From an archaeon (GTDB taxonomy: Archaea; Thermoproteota; Nitrososphaeria; Nitrososphaerales; Gagatemarchaeaceae), in contig JAKAUC010000013.1 in NCBI GenBank assembly GCA_021827865.1, positions 372,001 through 436,000 of the forward strand: a stretch of 64,000 nt of DNA. The letters are read 5' to 3'. Position numbers and translations under genes: made by a program. The notes under the pieces were generated by a model. It searched no databases, was not told where the DNA came from, and saw only the letters and a program-made list of their open reading frames with translations. This document shows positions 16,068-24,440 of the stretch, piece after piece (positions within the stretch are counted from its first letter, which is position 1; each line of letters starts with the position of its first letter).

Positions 16068-17087
16068 GTGGTATCAAGGAAGGAAGTGCTTTCAAAGCCG
16101 GTGGCCACCATAGGGGTTGGCAAGAAGAGCATCTCGGCGCTGCTGGACGAGATGTCGCAGACGGGCTTCCAGGGGAAGAAGCTCGGCGAGGTCGCGAAGA
16201 TCTGGTCGGAGATGGCCAGAGAGAAGGGCCTTACCGTGTTCCTGGGGCTGACCGGCTCCCTTAGCACCACCGGGCAGTGGAAGATCATACGCTGGCTGGT
16301 GGAGAACAGGTACGTCGACGTGGTCGTGAGCACCGGGGCCAACATCTCCGAGGACATACTCGAGGCGCTGGGGTACCACTACTACCAGGGGACCTGGCTC
16401 GCCGACGACGAAGCCCTCCTCAGGATGAAGATCGACAGGTTCTACGACGTCTACGCCGACGAGATGCAGTACAGGAAGCTGGAGAGGACAATCTACGACT
16501 TCGCCGACACCCTCGACCCGAAGGAGATCTACTCGACCCGGGAGTTCCTGCACCAGTTCGGCGGGTTCCTGAACAAGAAGGGGATAGACAGCATCGTCGC
16601 GGCCGCCCAGAGGGCGAAGGTGCCGGTGTACTCGCCCGGGCTGATAGACAGCGGGTATGGGGTGGCCCTGAGCCTTCTCAAGCGCGAGAAGGGGAAGATG
16701 ATCAGGCTGGACCAGACCAAGGACATGGAGGAACTCGCCCAGATCGCTGAGAGGGCCAAGAAGACGGGGGTGGTCTATCTGGGGGGCGGCGTCCCCAAGG
16801 ACACGATCCAGCTCTCCACCATAATCAAGTCGCTGGCCAAGGGAGGAGAGGAGGAGACGCCACACGAGTATGCTATACAGATTACAGCGGACAGCCCGCA
16901 GTGGGGAGGGCTGTCGGGGTGCACCCTCGAAGAGGCGATCAGCTGGGGGAAGATAAAGTCAGACGGGAAGAAGGCTACGCTCTACGCCGACATCACCCTG
17001 GCCCTGCCCATCGTGGCCCACGCGCTGAACGAGAAGGCCGCCGGGAGGAGCCATCCTCCGGACCTGTCCTGGGTCTTCGAGAACTAG
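16068..17087 (+). CDS. dhs: Deoxyhypusine synthase
   Basis: A 339-residue NAD-dependent enzyme that transfers the aminobutyl group of spermidine to a Lys of aIF5A. Motifs include F-L-G-L-T-G-S-L-S-T near residue 51, V-V-S-T-G-A-N-I-S-E-D, and S-P-G-L-I-D-S-G-Y-G. The GTG start is fixed by the TATA box 25 bases upstream. With dphB elsewhere in the window, both elongation-factor-modifying routes are represented. Its 3' end is convergent with purB. Confidence 0.95.
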   Translation: MVSRKEVLSKPVATIGVGKKSISALLDEMSQTGFQGKKLGEVAKIWSEMAREKGLTVFLGLTGSLSTTGQWKIIRWLVENRYVDVVVSTGANISEDILEALGYHYYQGTWLADDEALLRMKIDRFYDVYADEMQYRKLERTIYDFADTLDPKEIYSTREFLHQFGGFLNKKGIDSIVAAAQRAKVPVYSPGLIDSGYGVALSLLKREKGKMIRLDQTKDMEELAQIAERAKKTGVVYLGGGVPKDTIQLSTIIKSLAKGGEEETPHEYAIQITADSPQWGGLSGCTLEEAISWGKIKSDGKKATLYADITLALPIVAHALNEKAAGRSHPPDLSWVFEN

Positions 17088-17100
17088 CCGTAAAGGCGGG

Positions 17101-18384
17101 TCAACGCGCCTTCCCGCCCAGGAGCCCATCCACGGTCTTCCTGCAGCGCCTGGCGAGGTCCACGGACCTCCCCAGATACTGGAGGGGGTCTGACTCAGCG
17201 GCGTAGTGGCCACGGCCGACGGAGGCCCTCACCTTCTCGTATCCCTCGGCGTCCCCCGCGAGCCTTCTCATTATCTGCTCCCTTTCGGCGAGTATCTCAG
17301 GGTGCCTCCTCAGGTCCGCGAGCATGGCGGGGCGGTCCACCTCCATCGAAGAGAGCGACCCCCCCAGCCTCTTGCATGCAATGAGCGAGTGAGCAAGCCC
17401 CTGCCCGAGCAACCTGCGGACGACGGAGTCTGAAAGGTCCCGCTGGAGCCTGGTGTGCTGGAGCCTGTAGGCGAGCATCATGAGGAGCGAAGTAGATACG
17501 TCGGCCTGCCCCTCGGCGTTTTCGAGGTCGACGGGGTTCTCTTTCTGCGGCATGGTCGAAGAGCTCACCTTGCCGGGGCGTACGAAGTGCACGTAGTCCA
17601 GCGTCTGGTAGAGCCAGAGGTCCCTCGATAGCGAGGCGACGAGCTGGTTGACGTTGATCACCGTGTGGAGGATGTCCGACAGCCTCTCCCCGGGGGCCAC
17701 CTGGGTAGAGTAGGGGGCAGGCTCGACCCCGAATCCTTCCACGAACTTCGAGAGCTCCGCGGGCCAGTCGAGTCCGGCGAGGAGGCCGAAGGACGCGTAG
17801 GTCCCCACCGCGCCCGAGAACTTCGCCATTGGCCTAAGCCCGTTGAGGCGGGAGACGCGCTCCGCGATCCTGTAAGCGAAGACCGCCATCTCCTTCCCGA
17901 AGGTTGTAGGCACGGCCGGCCTCCCGTGGGTCCTTGCGACCATCGCCGAGGACGCCTCCTTCCCAGCGAGGCGGGCGACGGAGCTCCCGAGGGATGAGTA
18001 GGCCGGGACGAGGACCTCGCCCATGGCGGACTTCAGGAGGATGGCGTAGGAGAGGCTGTTCGTGTCCTCGCTCGTCAGGCCGAGGTGCACGAATGGGGCG
18101 AGGGCCCGGGGGCCCGACCTGAGCAGCCGCTCCCTGAAGTACACCTCCACAGCCTTCACGTCGTGGCCCAGCCGCCCTTCGAGCTCCTCCAGGGCGGCCA
18201 TGTCGACGTCCACCGCCGGGACCTTCGCCCTGGGCGCTACCCCCAGCTTCACCAGCAGCCCGAGGTATGCCGCCTCCACCCTGACCCTGGCGCTCATCAG
18301 GGCCCGGTCGGAGAAGTAGCGGCCAATGGGTTCGGCCTCGCGGCGGTATCTGCCGTCTATGGGAGAGATCGCGTCAAAGCTCAA
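17101..18384 (-). CDS. purB: Adenylosuccinate lyase
   Basis: A 427-residue fumarase-superfamily enzyme acting twice in purine synthesis (SAICAR and adenylosuccinate cleavage). The signature S-S-T-M-P-Q-K-E-N-P-V-D is present, as are T-S-E-D-T-N-S and R-T-H-G-R-P-A-V-P. The ATG overlaps the purA 3' end by 11 bases; it is the last gene of guaB-purA-purB. Confidence 0.96.
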   Translation of the reverse strand: MSFDAISPIDGRYRREAEPIGRYFSDRALMSARVRVEAAYLGLLVKLGVAPRAKVPAVDVDMAALEELEGRLGHDVKAVEVYFRERLLRSGPRALAPFVHLGLTSEDTNSLSYAILLKSAMGEVLVPAYSSLGSSVARLAGKEASSAMVARTHGRPAVPTTFGKEMAVFAYRIAERVSRLNGLRPMAKFSGAVGTYASFGLLAGLDWPAELSKFVEGFGVEPAPYSTQVAPGERLSDILHTVINVNQLVASLSRDLWLYQTLDYVHFVRPGKVSSSTMPQKENPVDLENAEGQADVSTSLLMMLAYRLQHTRLQRDLSDSVVRRLLGQGLAHSLIACKRLGGSLSSMEVDRPAMLADLRRHPEILAEREQIMRRLAGDAEGYEKVRASVGRGHYAAESDPLQYLGRSVDLARRCRKTVDGLLGGKAR

Positions 18385-19593
18385 TGGTCTTCGACCTCTC
18401 CTCCCCGTGGGAGACGACCCGCACCCTCACCCCCAGCCTCTCTTCGATGAAGGCTATGAGGCGCCGTCCCTCGGGCGGGAGGCCGCCCTCGAAGCTGGCC
18501 CCGCGCAGGGAGAACGGGGTTTCGAGCACGGGCTTGGCCTCGTCCAGGGCTCCCATCGCTTTCTGGAAGTCTGAGGTCTCGCTCCCGTTCAGGCTGTATG
18601 CCGTGCAGACCTTCACTTCGTCCATCTTGGAGAGGACGTCCAGCTTCGTCACAGCCACCTCCTCGACGCCGTCGAGGCTGATCGCGTACTTCAGGGACAC
18701 CAGGTCGAGCCAGCCGACCCTCCTGGGCCTCCCTGTCGTGGCGCCATACTCGTTCCCCAGCGTGCGCAGCCTCTCCGACTCCTCCCCGGCTATCTCAGAC
18801 GGGAATGGGCCGCTCCCCACCCTCGTTGTGTAGCACTTCATCACCCCCAGGGGCTTGCCTGCCAGGCCGGGGGGGATCCCGAAAGCTGAGGGGATGTAGC
18901 TCGCGGTCGCGTGGGTGGAGGTGACGTAGGGGTAGGTGCCGTGGAGCAGGTCGAGGAGGATCCCCTGCGACCCTTCGAAGAGCACGCTCCCCCCAGCTTC
19001 GGCTATCTGTGCCACCTTGGCTCCCGTGTCCCCGGTCAGTCCCGCAAGCAGCCGGCCGGCATCGGCCGCCCACGCCGCCAGTCCTGCCGGGTCCAGGGAG
19101 AGCGCCCGGTAGAAAGAGGCGAGAGGACGAAAGTCGAAGCCGGAGAGGAGGTCCCCCGCCCTGGGGCTCAGCCGCAGCGCCCGCAGCGCATAGGACGGGC
19201 CGATGCCCCGCTTCGTGGTGCCCAGCGCCGCTCCGCCTCTGACTTCCTCGATCTTGGCGTCCAACTCCCTGTCGACGGGGGTGACCAGGGTGCAACGGGA
19301 GTCGACGAGGGTCCTCCTCTTCGCGTCCTCAGGGAGGAGCGCCAGCTCCTCGGCCAGCACGACTGGGTCGAGGGCGACTGCGGCGCCGATGAGCAGCTGC
19401 TTCCCCTTGAGGGCGCCCGAGGGGACGAGATGGAAGGTGTGCTTCCTGTCCCCGATGACCACGGTGTGTCCGGCGTTGCTCCCACCGTTGAACCTGGCGA
19501 CGGCGTCGTAGCCTGTGGCGAGATAGTCGACGATCTTCCCCTTGCCTTCGTCTCCCCATTGGAGGCCTACGACGGATAGGTTGGGCGCGTCAC
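18374..19593 (-). CDS. purA: Adenylosuccinate synthetase; 5' end apparently disrupted by one base
   Basis: A GTP-dependent ligase converting IMP and Asp to adenylosuccinate. The P-loop G-D-E-G-K-G-K, N-G-G-S-N-A-G-H-T and T-T-G-R-P-R-R-V-G-W are all in frame up to the stop at 18374. Upstream of the P-loop the frame (P-N-L-S-V-V-G-L-Q-W) reaches a TGA without any ATG, GTG or TTG. A GTG at 19591-19593, forming the GTGA overlap with the guaB stop that is typical here, would join this frame if the C-run at 19583-19585 (minus strand) had one more base, giving M-T-R-P-N-L. So this is either an assembly or sequencing indel, a real frameshift, or a non-canonical start. The next in-frame start, GTG 19462, would lose the P-loop. 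Confidence 0.85.
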
Positions 19594-21065
19594 ATCACCA
19601 TCCGGATGTCGTGCGGGAGGCTCTCCTTGTACCCGGCGGAGGTGATCCTCATGAACTCGGCCTTCTTCCTCAGCTCCGAGAGGCTGTGGGCGCCCGAGTA
19701 GCTCATGCCTGACCTGAGCCCTCCGACTAGCTGCTTCACGACTTCGTCAACCCTCCCCTTGTAAGGGATGAGCCCCTCCACGCCCTCGGGGACGCCTTCT
19801 TCGATGACCTCTTCTATCAACTCGTCCTCCCTCGGGCCGGACCCGCCCGTCTCCCTCACCCGCCTGTCGACCGACGCCGCCAGGGAGGCCATCCCCCTCG
19901 TGAGCTTGTACCTGACCCCTTCCCTGAGGACTGTGGGGCCAGGGCTCTCTTCGGTGCCAGCGAACAGGCTCCCTATCATGACCGAGGACGCACCAGCGGC
20001 CAGCGCCTTCGTGACGTCCCCCGGGTTCCTTATCCCCCCGTCCCCTATGATGGGGACGCCGCTGTCGGCCGCCCCGGCTGCGCAGTCCATTATCGCGGTG
20101 AGCTGGGGGACCCCCGAGCCCGTCACCACTCGCGTCACGCAGATGCTCCCCGAGCCGACCCCAACCTTGACTGCGTCGGCCCCGGCGCGGACGAGGTCCA
20201 GGGCGCCCTTCTTCGTGGCGACGTTCCCCGCGACCACTTCCACGTCCCCCAGCTCCCGCTTTATCTCCTTCAGCGTGTCTATGGCGTAGGCAGAATGTCC
20301 GTGGGCGATGTCGACCACCAGGGCGTCCGCACCGGCGTCGAGCAGCTTGCGCGCGCGCTCCATGTGGTCACCCTTCACCCCCACGGCGGCCGCCACCCTC
20401 AGGCGCCCCTTGGCGTCCTTGGTCGCAGAAGGGAACTGCCTGCGCTTCATTATGTCCCTCGAGGTTATCAGCCCGGCCAGGGCCCCCTTGCCGTCGAGCA
20501 GGGGAAGCTTCTCGACCTTGTTGTCGTGGAGGATCTTCTTCGCCTCCTCCATGCTCACCCCCTTGCGCGCCGTGATCAGCTTCGACCTGGGGGTCATCAC
20601 TTCCTTCACTCTCCTGTCCAGGTCGTCTTCCAGGGTTATGTCCCGCCTGGTCAGGAGGCCGAGGACCTTCCTCGAGCCGTCGACTATCACTATCCCCCCG
20701 ATGTCCCTGTCCCTGATGGTCGCCTGGGCTTCCCGGACGCTCCGGTCCGGGCCCAACACGATGGGGTCCTCTATCACCACCCCCTCCGACCTCTTCACCT
20801 TCAGCACCTCGGACACCTGCTCTTCGACGGTGAGGAACCGGTGAACCACACCGATGCCCCCCAGGCGTGCGAGGGCTATGGCCATGGAGGACTCGGTCAC
20901 GGTGTCCATGTTGGCGCTGACTACCGGGACGCTCAGTGGGATCCTCCTCGAGAAACGGGTGCTGGTGTCCGCGTCCCTGCGTGACTTTACGTCGGAGAAC
21001 TTCGGGACGAGGAGGACGTCGTCGAAAGTGAGGCCGACGCCGAAGTCGGGACGGGAAGCCTTCAC
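19590..21065 (-). CDS. guaB: IMP dehydrogenase
   Basis: A 491-residue enzyme oxidising IMP to XMP, the first step to GMP. The catalytic loop [11 protein letters not shown] contains the active Cys. A CBS pair lies at about 95-215 between the N-terminal strand and the barrel. GTG 21065 follows a TATA box by about 25 bases. Together with purA and purB the operon holds both branches leading from IMP. Confidence 0.97.
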   Translation of the reverse strand: MKASRPDFGVGLTFDDVLLVPKFSDVKSRRDADTSTRFSRRIPLSVPVVSANMDTVTESSMAIALARLGGIGVVHRFLTVEEQVSEVLKVKRSEGVVIEDPIVLGPDRSVREAQATIRDRDIGGIVIVDGSRKVLGLLTRRDITLEDDLDRRVKEVMTPRSKLITARKGVSMEEAKKILHDNKVEKLPLLDGKGALAGLITSRDIMKRRQFPSATKDAKGRLRVAAAVGVKGDHMERARKLLDAGADALVVDIAHGHSAYAIDTLKEIKRELGDVEVVAGNVATKKGALDLVRAGADAVKVGVGSGSICVTRVVTGSGVPQLTAIMDCAAGAADSGVPIIGDGGIRNPGDVTKALAAGASSVMIGSLFAGTEESPGPTVLREGVRYKLTRGMASLAASVDRRVRETGGSGPREDELIEEVIEEGVPEGVEGLIPYKGRVDEVVKQLVGGLRSGMSYSGAHSLSELRKKAEFMRITSAGYKESLPHDIRMVM

Positions 21066-21084
21066 TTGACGTCGGCTTCATTCC

Positions 21085-21094
21085 TCTGTTTATA
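21085..21094 (-). promoter_or_regulatory. TATA box of guaB-purA-purB
   Basis: On the minus strand actataaac lies about 25 bases before the guaB GTG, a leaderless arrangement. Confidence 0.55.
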
Positions 21095-21226
21095 GTGTTT
21101 TTGGGGACGGGCGCCGGGCTTCGGCTGCCGCCCAGATCAGGTCCGCGACCCCTATCTCGGAGTCCTGGCCGCAAGGGAGCGGCTCCAGAATGGCACCACG
21201 GAGCTACGCCAGGCTAATCGACTATA

Positions 21227-21341
21227 CGCCGGGACAGGGATTTGAACCCTGAATTCCTTTTCAGGAAACAGGCTGGCTGGATTTTCATTCCAGGCTTGCG
21301 CAATCGCGTTCCTGCGCCCTACCAGATTAGGCGATCCCGGC
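21227..21341 (-). tRNA. tRNA-Ser, probably GGA anticodon, with intron-like insertions
   Basis: Acceptor strands GCCGGGA (21341-21335) and TCCCGGC (21234-21228) pair, with discriminator G and no encoded CCA. The D arm is GCC...GGC and the T arm is CAGGG-TTCAAAT-CCCTG. A hairpin TTCC-TGAAAA-GGAA before the T arm makes this a class II tRNA; with G73 this indicates Ser. Between the D arm and variable arm there are about 29 extra bases. Removing 21310-21295 and 21286-21274 would give a perfect CAGGC/GCCTG anticodon stem and loop CTGGAAT, anticodon GGA. Another fold of the unprocessed sequence shows a GAA loop on a CTGGA/TCCAG stem, so the anticodon is tentative. A TATA-like gttttaagc lies about 25 bases upstream. 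Confidence 0.75.
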
Positions 21342-21372
21342 GTTCCCACGCCCGGATTGGGGCGCTTAAAAC

Positions 21373-22380
21373 CTAACTCGGAGAGGCGGCCTTCGGCTCC
21401 GCCTTTCCTCCGTGGCTCTTCCACATTCGCGGGTAGGTGCCTGCCTTCATCACCACGCGGTCCGTGGACGCGGCGAGCCCGCGTTTCAGCTTCCGGACCT
21501 CCTCGGCAGAGAGGAGAGCTTTCCCTATGGCGACCATCTCCCCCTTGGCGCTCATTACGGCGACAGGGTCGTCCTTCTTGATCTCGGAAGAGAGCGACAG
21601 GACGCCCGGGATGCCGAGCCGTGCCCCGTGGCAGATGGCGTCGACCGCCGAGTCACGGACAACTATCCTGCCGATCGGTCCCAGCGACTCCTCCACAGGA
21701 AGGACCAGTTTCCTGATCGGGCCCTCGTCCCCGGCCTTCAGTCGGTACATGGCGTCGTTGAGCTGGTGAAGGGTGACGAAGCCCTTCTCCTCGGTCAGGG
21801 GACCTACCTTGGTGCGCCTGAGCTCGACCATGGTTGCCCCCACGCCCAGGACCTCCCCGATGTCGTAGATCAGCTTCCGTATGTACGTCCCCGACTGGCA
21901 GAGGACTCTGAAGAGGTGGAGGTTTCCCACGGACTCCTCGATCTCGAACTCGTAGATGGTGCGCGTCCTGGTCTGCCTGGACACCGAAGAGCGCTGGGGG
22001 GGCCTCTGGAAGATCTCGCCGGTGAACTCGGCCTTCACCCTTCCAATCTCCTTCTTGGGGACTGAGGAGTGGATCCTCATCACCCCGCGATACTCCTTCG
22101 GATAGAGCAGCAGCAGGCTGAGTGCCCTGGTGGACTGGCCCAGCCCTATGGGGAGGAGCCCGGAGACTGGGGGGTCGAGGGTACCGCTGTGCCCCGCCTT
22201 CTCCATGCCGAGGAGCTTCCGGGTCCAGGCGACCACCTCGTGGCTGGTGGGCCCCCTGGGCTTGTCGAGTGGGACGAGGCCGTACTCGAGCATGGACTGG
22301 ACCGGCCTGGAGGCGGGCGTATGCCCGTGCTCCGGGTTGGAGACCTCCTCGTCCAGGACCAGCATCTTCTGGGATAGCAC
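21373..22380 (-). CDS. cbf5: rRNA pseudouridine synthase Cbf5 (TruB family)
   Basis: A 335-residue catalytic subunit of H/ACA RNPs. The catalytic Asp lies in G-H-S-G-T-L-D-P-P-V-S-G, C-Q-S-G-T-Y-I-R-K-L follows, and a PUA domain occupies about residues 250-320 (V-M-S-A-K-G-E-M-V-A-I-G). It is the last gene of the ribosomal/secY operon, one base after cmk. The tRNA-Ser promoter lies directly behind its stop. Confidence 0.95.
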   Translation of the reverse strand: MLSQKMLVLDEEVSNPEHGHTPASRPVQSMLEYGLVPLDKPRGPTSHEVVAWTRKLLGMEKAGHSGTLDPPVSGLLPIGLGQSTRALSLLLLYPKEYRGVMRIHSSVPKKEIGRVKAEFTGEIFQRPPQRSSVSRQTRTRTIYEFEIEESVGNLHLFRVLCQSGTYIRKLIYDIGEVLGVGATMVELRRTKVGPLTEEKGFVTLHQLNDAMYRLKAGDEGPIRKLVLPVEESLGPIGRIVVRDSAVDAICHGARLGIPGVLSLSSEIKKDDPVAVMSAKGEMVAIGKALLSAEEVRKLKRGLAASTDRVVMKAGTYPRMWKSHGGKAEPKAASPS

Positions 22381-22381
22381 G

Positions 22382-22942
22382 TCAGTCCCTTCGGCCCTTC
22401 ACGTAGCGTATCACTATTTCGGCCACCCTGGACTCGTCGATGGAATCGGTCTCAACGACGAGGTCGAAGGGCTTGAGGTCCTCGCCGAACTCTATCCCGT
22501 AGATCTTCTTGTAGAGCATGTGGTTCTCGCGGTCCCTGACCGAGAGGATCTCCTTGCACTCCGTCACGCCGATCCCGTCCCTCTTGGACATCCTGACCGC
22601 CCTGCTCTCCACGGTCCCCGATAGCCATACCTTGATCCCGTCCTTAGTGAGCCAGGGGATGGGATAGCTGGTGATGACGACGTCCCCCTGCTTCGCCTTC
22701 TTGAGCAGTCTGGCGTCCACCTCCTTGTCGAAGTCAGCGGACCGCTTCCTCTCCTGGAGGAACTTCATCCCGTCCCCCTTGTCCCACCAGTCTTCGCCTC
22801 CGGGGGTGTACCCCTCCTCCACCGCCATCTCCTTCAGGACGTCGCCGCCGCCCACCATGGGGGTCCCAAGGGACCGGGCGACCTGGTGGGACACCGAAGT
22901 CTTCCCCACCGCTGGCATCCCGGAGATTATGATCGCCTTCAA
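22382..22942 (-). CDS. cmk: Cytidylate kinase (archaeal type)
   Basis: A 186-residue P-loop NMP kinase phosphorylating CMP/dCMP. The Walker A motif is G-M-P-A-V-G-K-T-S and the lid region contains V-R-D-R-E-N. The order adk-DUF106-cmk-cbf5 after secY supports cmk over a second adenylate kinase. It starts nine bases after the DUF106 gene. Confidence 0.88.
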   Translation of the reverse strand: MKAIIISGMPAVGKTSVSHQVARSLGTPMVGGGDVLKEMAVEEGYTPGGEDWWDKGDGMKFLQERKRSADFDKEVDARLLKKAKQGDVVITSYPIPWLTKDGIKVWLSGTVESRAVRMSKRDGIGVTECKEILSVRDRENHMLYKKIYGIEFGEDLKPFDLVVETDSIDESRVAEIVIRYVKGRRD

Positions 22943-22951
22943 TGGTGCTCC

Positions 22952-23869
22952 CTACGGGGTTGTGTGCAGAAGGCGGCCGAGCATCGTGGAGAATGCGAAG
23001 GAGCTCAGGAAGTACCACCACACCAGGCTTACGTTGTACACCCCGGCGGTCTGAGTCGCTGCCGCTATGACCGGTATCGGGATGGGCGTGAAAGCGACTA
23101 TGACCCCGTAGCCTCCGAGGAAGCTGGCCATAAGGTAGTAGACCACCAGCAGCGGGACGAAGGTGACGGCGGTCACCTTGAGCCTGGCCCTCTGGACCCT
23201 CAGCTGCTCCTGTTGGACCGCGAGCTCTCTCTTCTTTAGCTTGTCCAGCTTCTCCTTGTCCTTGGCGAGGGTCGCCTCGCGCTTCTCCTTCTGGAACGCA
23301 TTGACCTCGGCCCTCATCCTCCGCTCCGCGTTCAGGTCTACGACCCTCTTGGTCACGATCTGGGTGATCAGCCCCAGCACTACGGAGGTCGTGGTGACCA
23401 GGATTGTGGACACCGGAGGAAGGTACCGGGGAACGGTGAAGTTGGCTATGGCGCTGGTGTTGCTGGCCGTCAGGGTGACATGGTAGGACCCAGACGACGC
23501 CTTGGGGACCCAGAACATGCACCCGGAGACGGCGCCCTTGTCGTTGGTCCTGCAATAGGTCGCGCCGGTGGTGGAGTTGACGAGCTGCAGGGTAGCCGAC
23601 CCGAAGGTGGCTGTCAGGTTCTGGTGCGGGGCCAGGTTGCTTGCTGTCACCAGGATTGACGCCCCTGGGATGTCGGAGGATGTATTGAACGACACCTTCC
23701 CGGAGCTGGCGCTAGTCGTCACGGTGGTCGCCGGCTTGGGTGCGACGGCCGGGAGGACGACATAGTAGCCCACCAGGACCACCATCAGGCCCACCAGGGC
23801 GTAGGTGATGAGCCTCGAGCTCCCCAGGGACGGACCCCCCTGGGTCTTCCTCTTCTGCCCGGACATCAT
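22952..23869 (-). CDS. DUF106/EMC3-type membrane insertase with extra outer domain
   Basis: A 305-residue membrane protein of the archaeal YidC/Get1/EMC3-like (DUF106) family, thought to insert membrane proteins. A transmembrane helix lies at about 20-42 and the family core from about 160: one helix, a long charged coiled coil rich in Lys, Glu and Arg (about 185-235), then two further helices. Between the first helix and the core sit about 105 residues of Ser/Thr/Val-rich beta-like sequence with two Cys residues, predicted extracytosolic. Usual archaeal members lack such a domain. It sits between adk and cmk behind secY. Confidence 0.82.
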   Translation of the reverse strand: MMSGQKRKTQGGPSLGSSRLITYALVGLMVVLVGYYVVLPAVAPKPATTVTTSASSGKVSFNTSSDIPGASILVTASNLAPHQNLTATFGSATLQLVNSTTGATYCRTNDKGAVSGCMFWVPKASSGSYHVTLTASNTSAIANFTVPRYLPPVSTILVTTTSVVLGLITQIVTKRVVDLNAERRMRAEVNAFQKEKREATLAKDKEKLDKLKKRELAVQQEQLRVQRARLKVTAVTFVPLLVVYYLMASFLGGYGVIVAFTPIPIPVIAAATQTAGVYNVSLVWWYFLSSFAFSTMLGRLLHTTP

Positions 23870-24438
23870 GCAGAAGCCTTCTCCAGCATCCGGGAAATGC
23901 CCTGGGCGACCTCGGCCTGCATCCCTTCGCCGTTCCTGACTATGGTGATGGGGGCTCCGGTGACCGTCGAGCAGGCGGTGATGAAGCTCCTCGCGAGCGC
24001 CAGCTCTTCCTTGAGCGAGTCCTCGGTGGCAGGGTCCCTGTACCTCGTGGTGTCTGAGGCCCTGCGCTTCGCTATCTCGTTGGGCGACGCCTCCAGGAGT
24101 ATGAGGTGGGTCGGCTTCAGCGCCCGCAACACTTCGAAGGGGAGGCCGGGCCAGAACCCGTCGTGGGTCCTGATGAACAGGTGGGTGTCAACCACCACTA
24201 GCTTGTCCCTCATCAGGGAGATCTTGCCGGCGGCGGCCTTCTGAAGGCGCCTCTGCTTGTCCAGCGGGAGCTTCCGCAGCTCGTCCCTGAATTCGACCAG
24301 CTTCTCAGCCCTGCCGACCTCCAGCATGATGGTGCCGAAGTTCGCCAGCCTCGCCCCTCGGTAGCTCCCCACGACCTTCTCCAGCACGGTGGTCTTCCCC
24401 ACCCCCGGGATTCCCACTATCACAGCGCGCAGGCCCAC
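23866..24438 (-). CDS. adkA: Archaeal adenylate kinase
   Basis: A 190-residue AdkA-type enzyme, distinct from bacterial Adk, with Walker A G-I-P-G-V-G-K-T-T. V-V-D-T-H-L-F-I-R-T follows in the middle. It starts two bases after secY and its stop overlaps the DUF106 start. Confidence 0.95.
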   Translation of the reverse strand: MGLRAVIVGIPGVGKTTVLEKVVGSYRGARLANFGTIMLEVGRAEKLVEFRDELRKLPLDKQRRLQKAAAGKISLMRDKLVVVDTHLFIRTHDGFWPGLPFEVLRALKPTHLILLEASPNEIAKRRASDTTRYRDPATEDSLKEELALARSFITACSTVTGAPITIVRNGEGMQAEVAQGISRMLEKASA

Positions 24439-24440
24439 GG

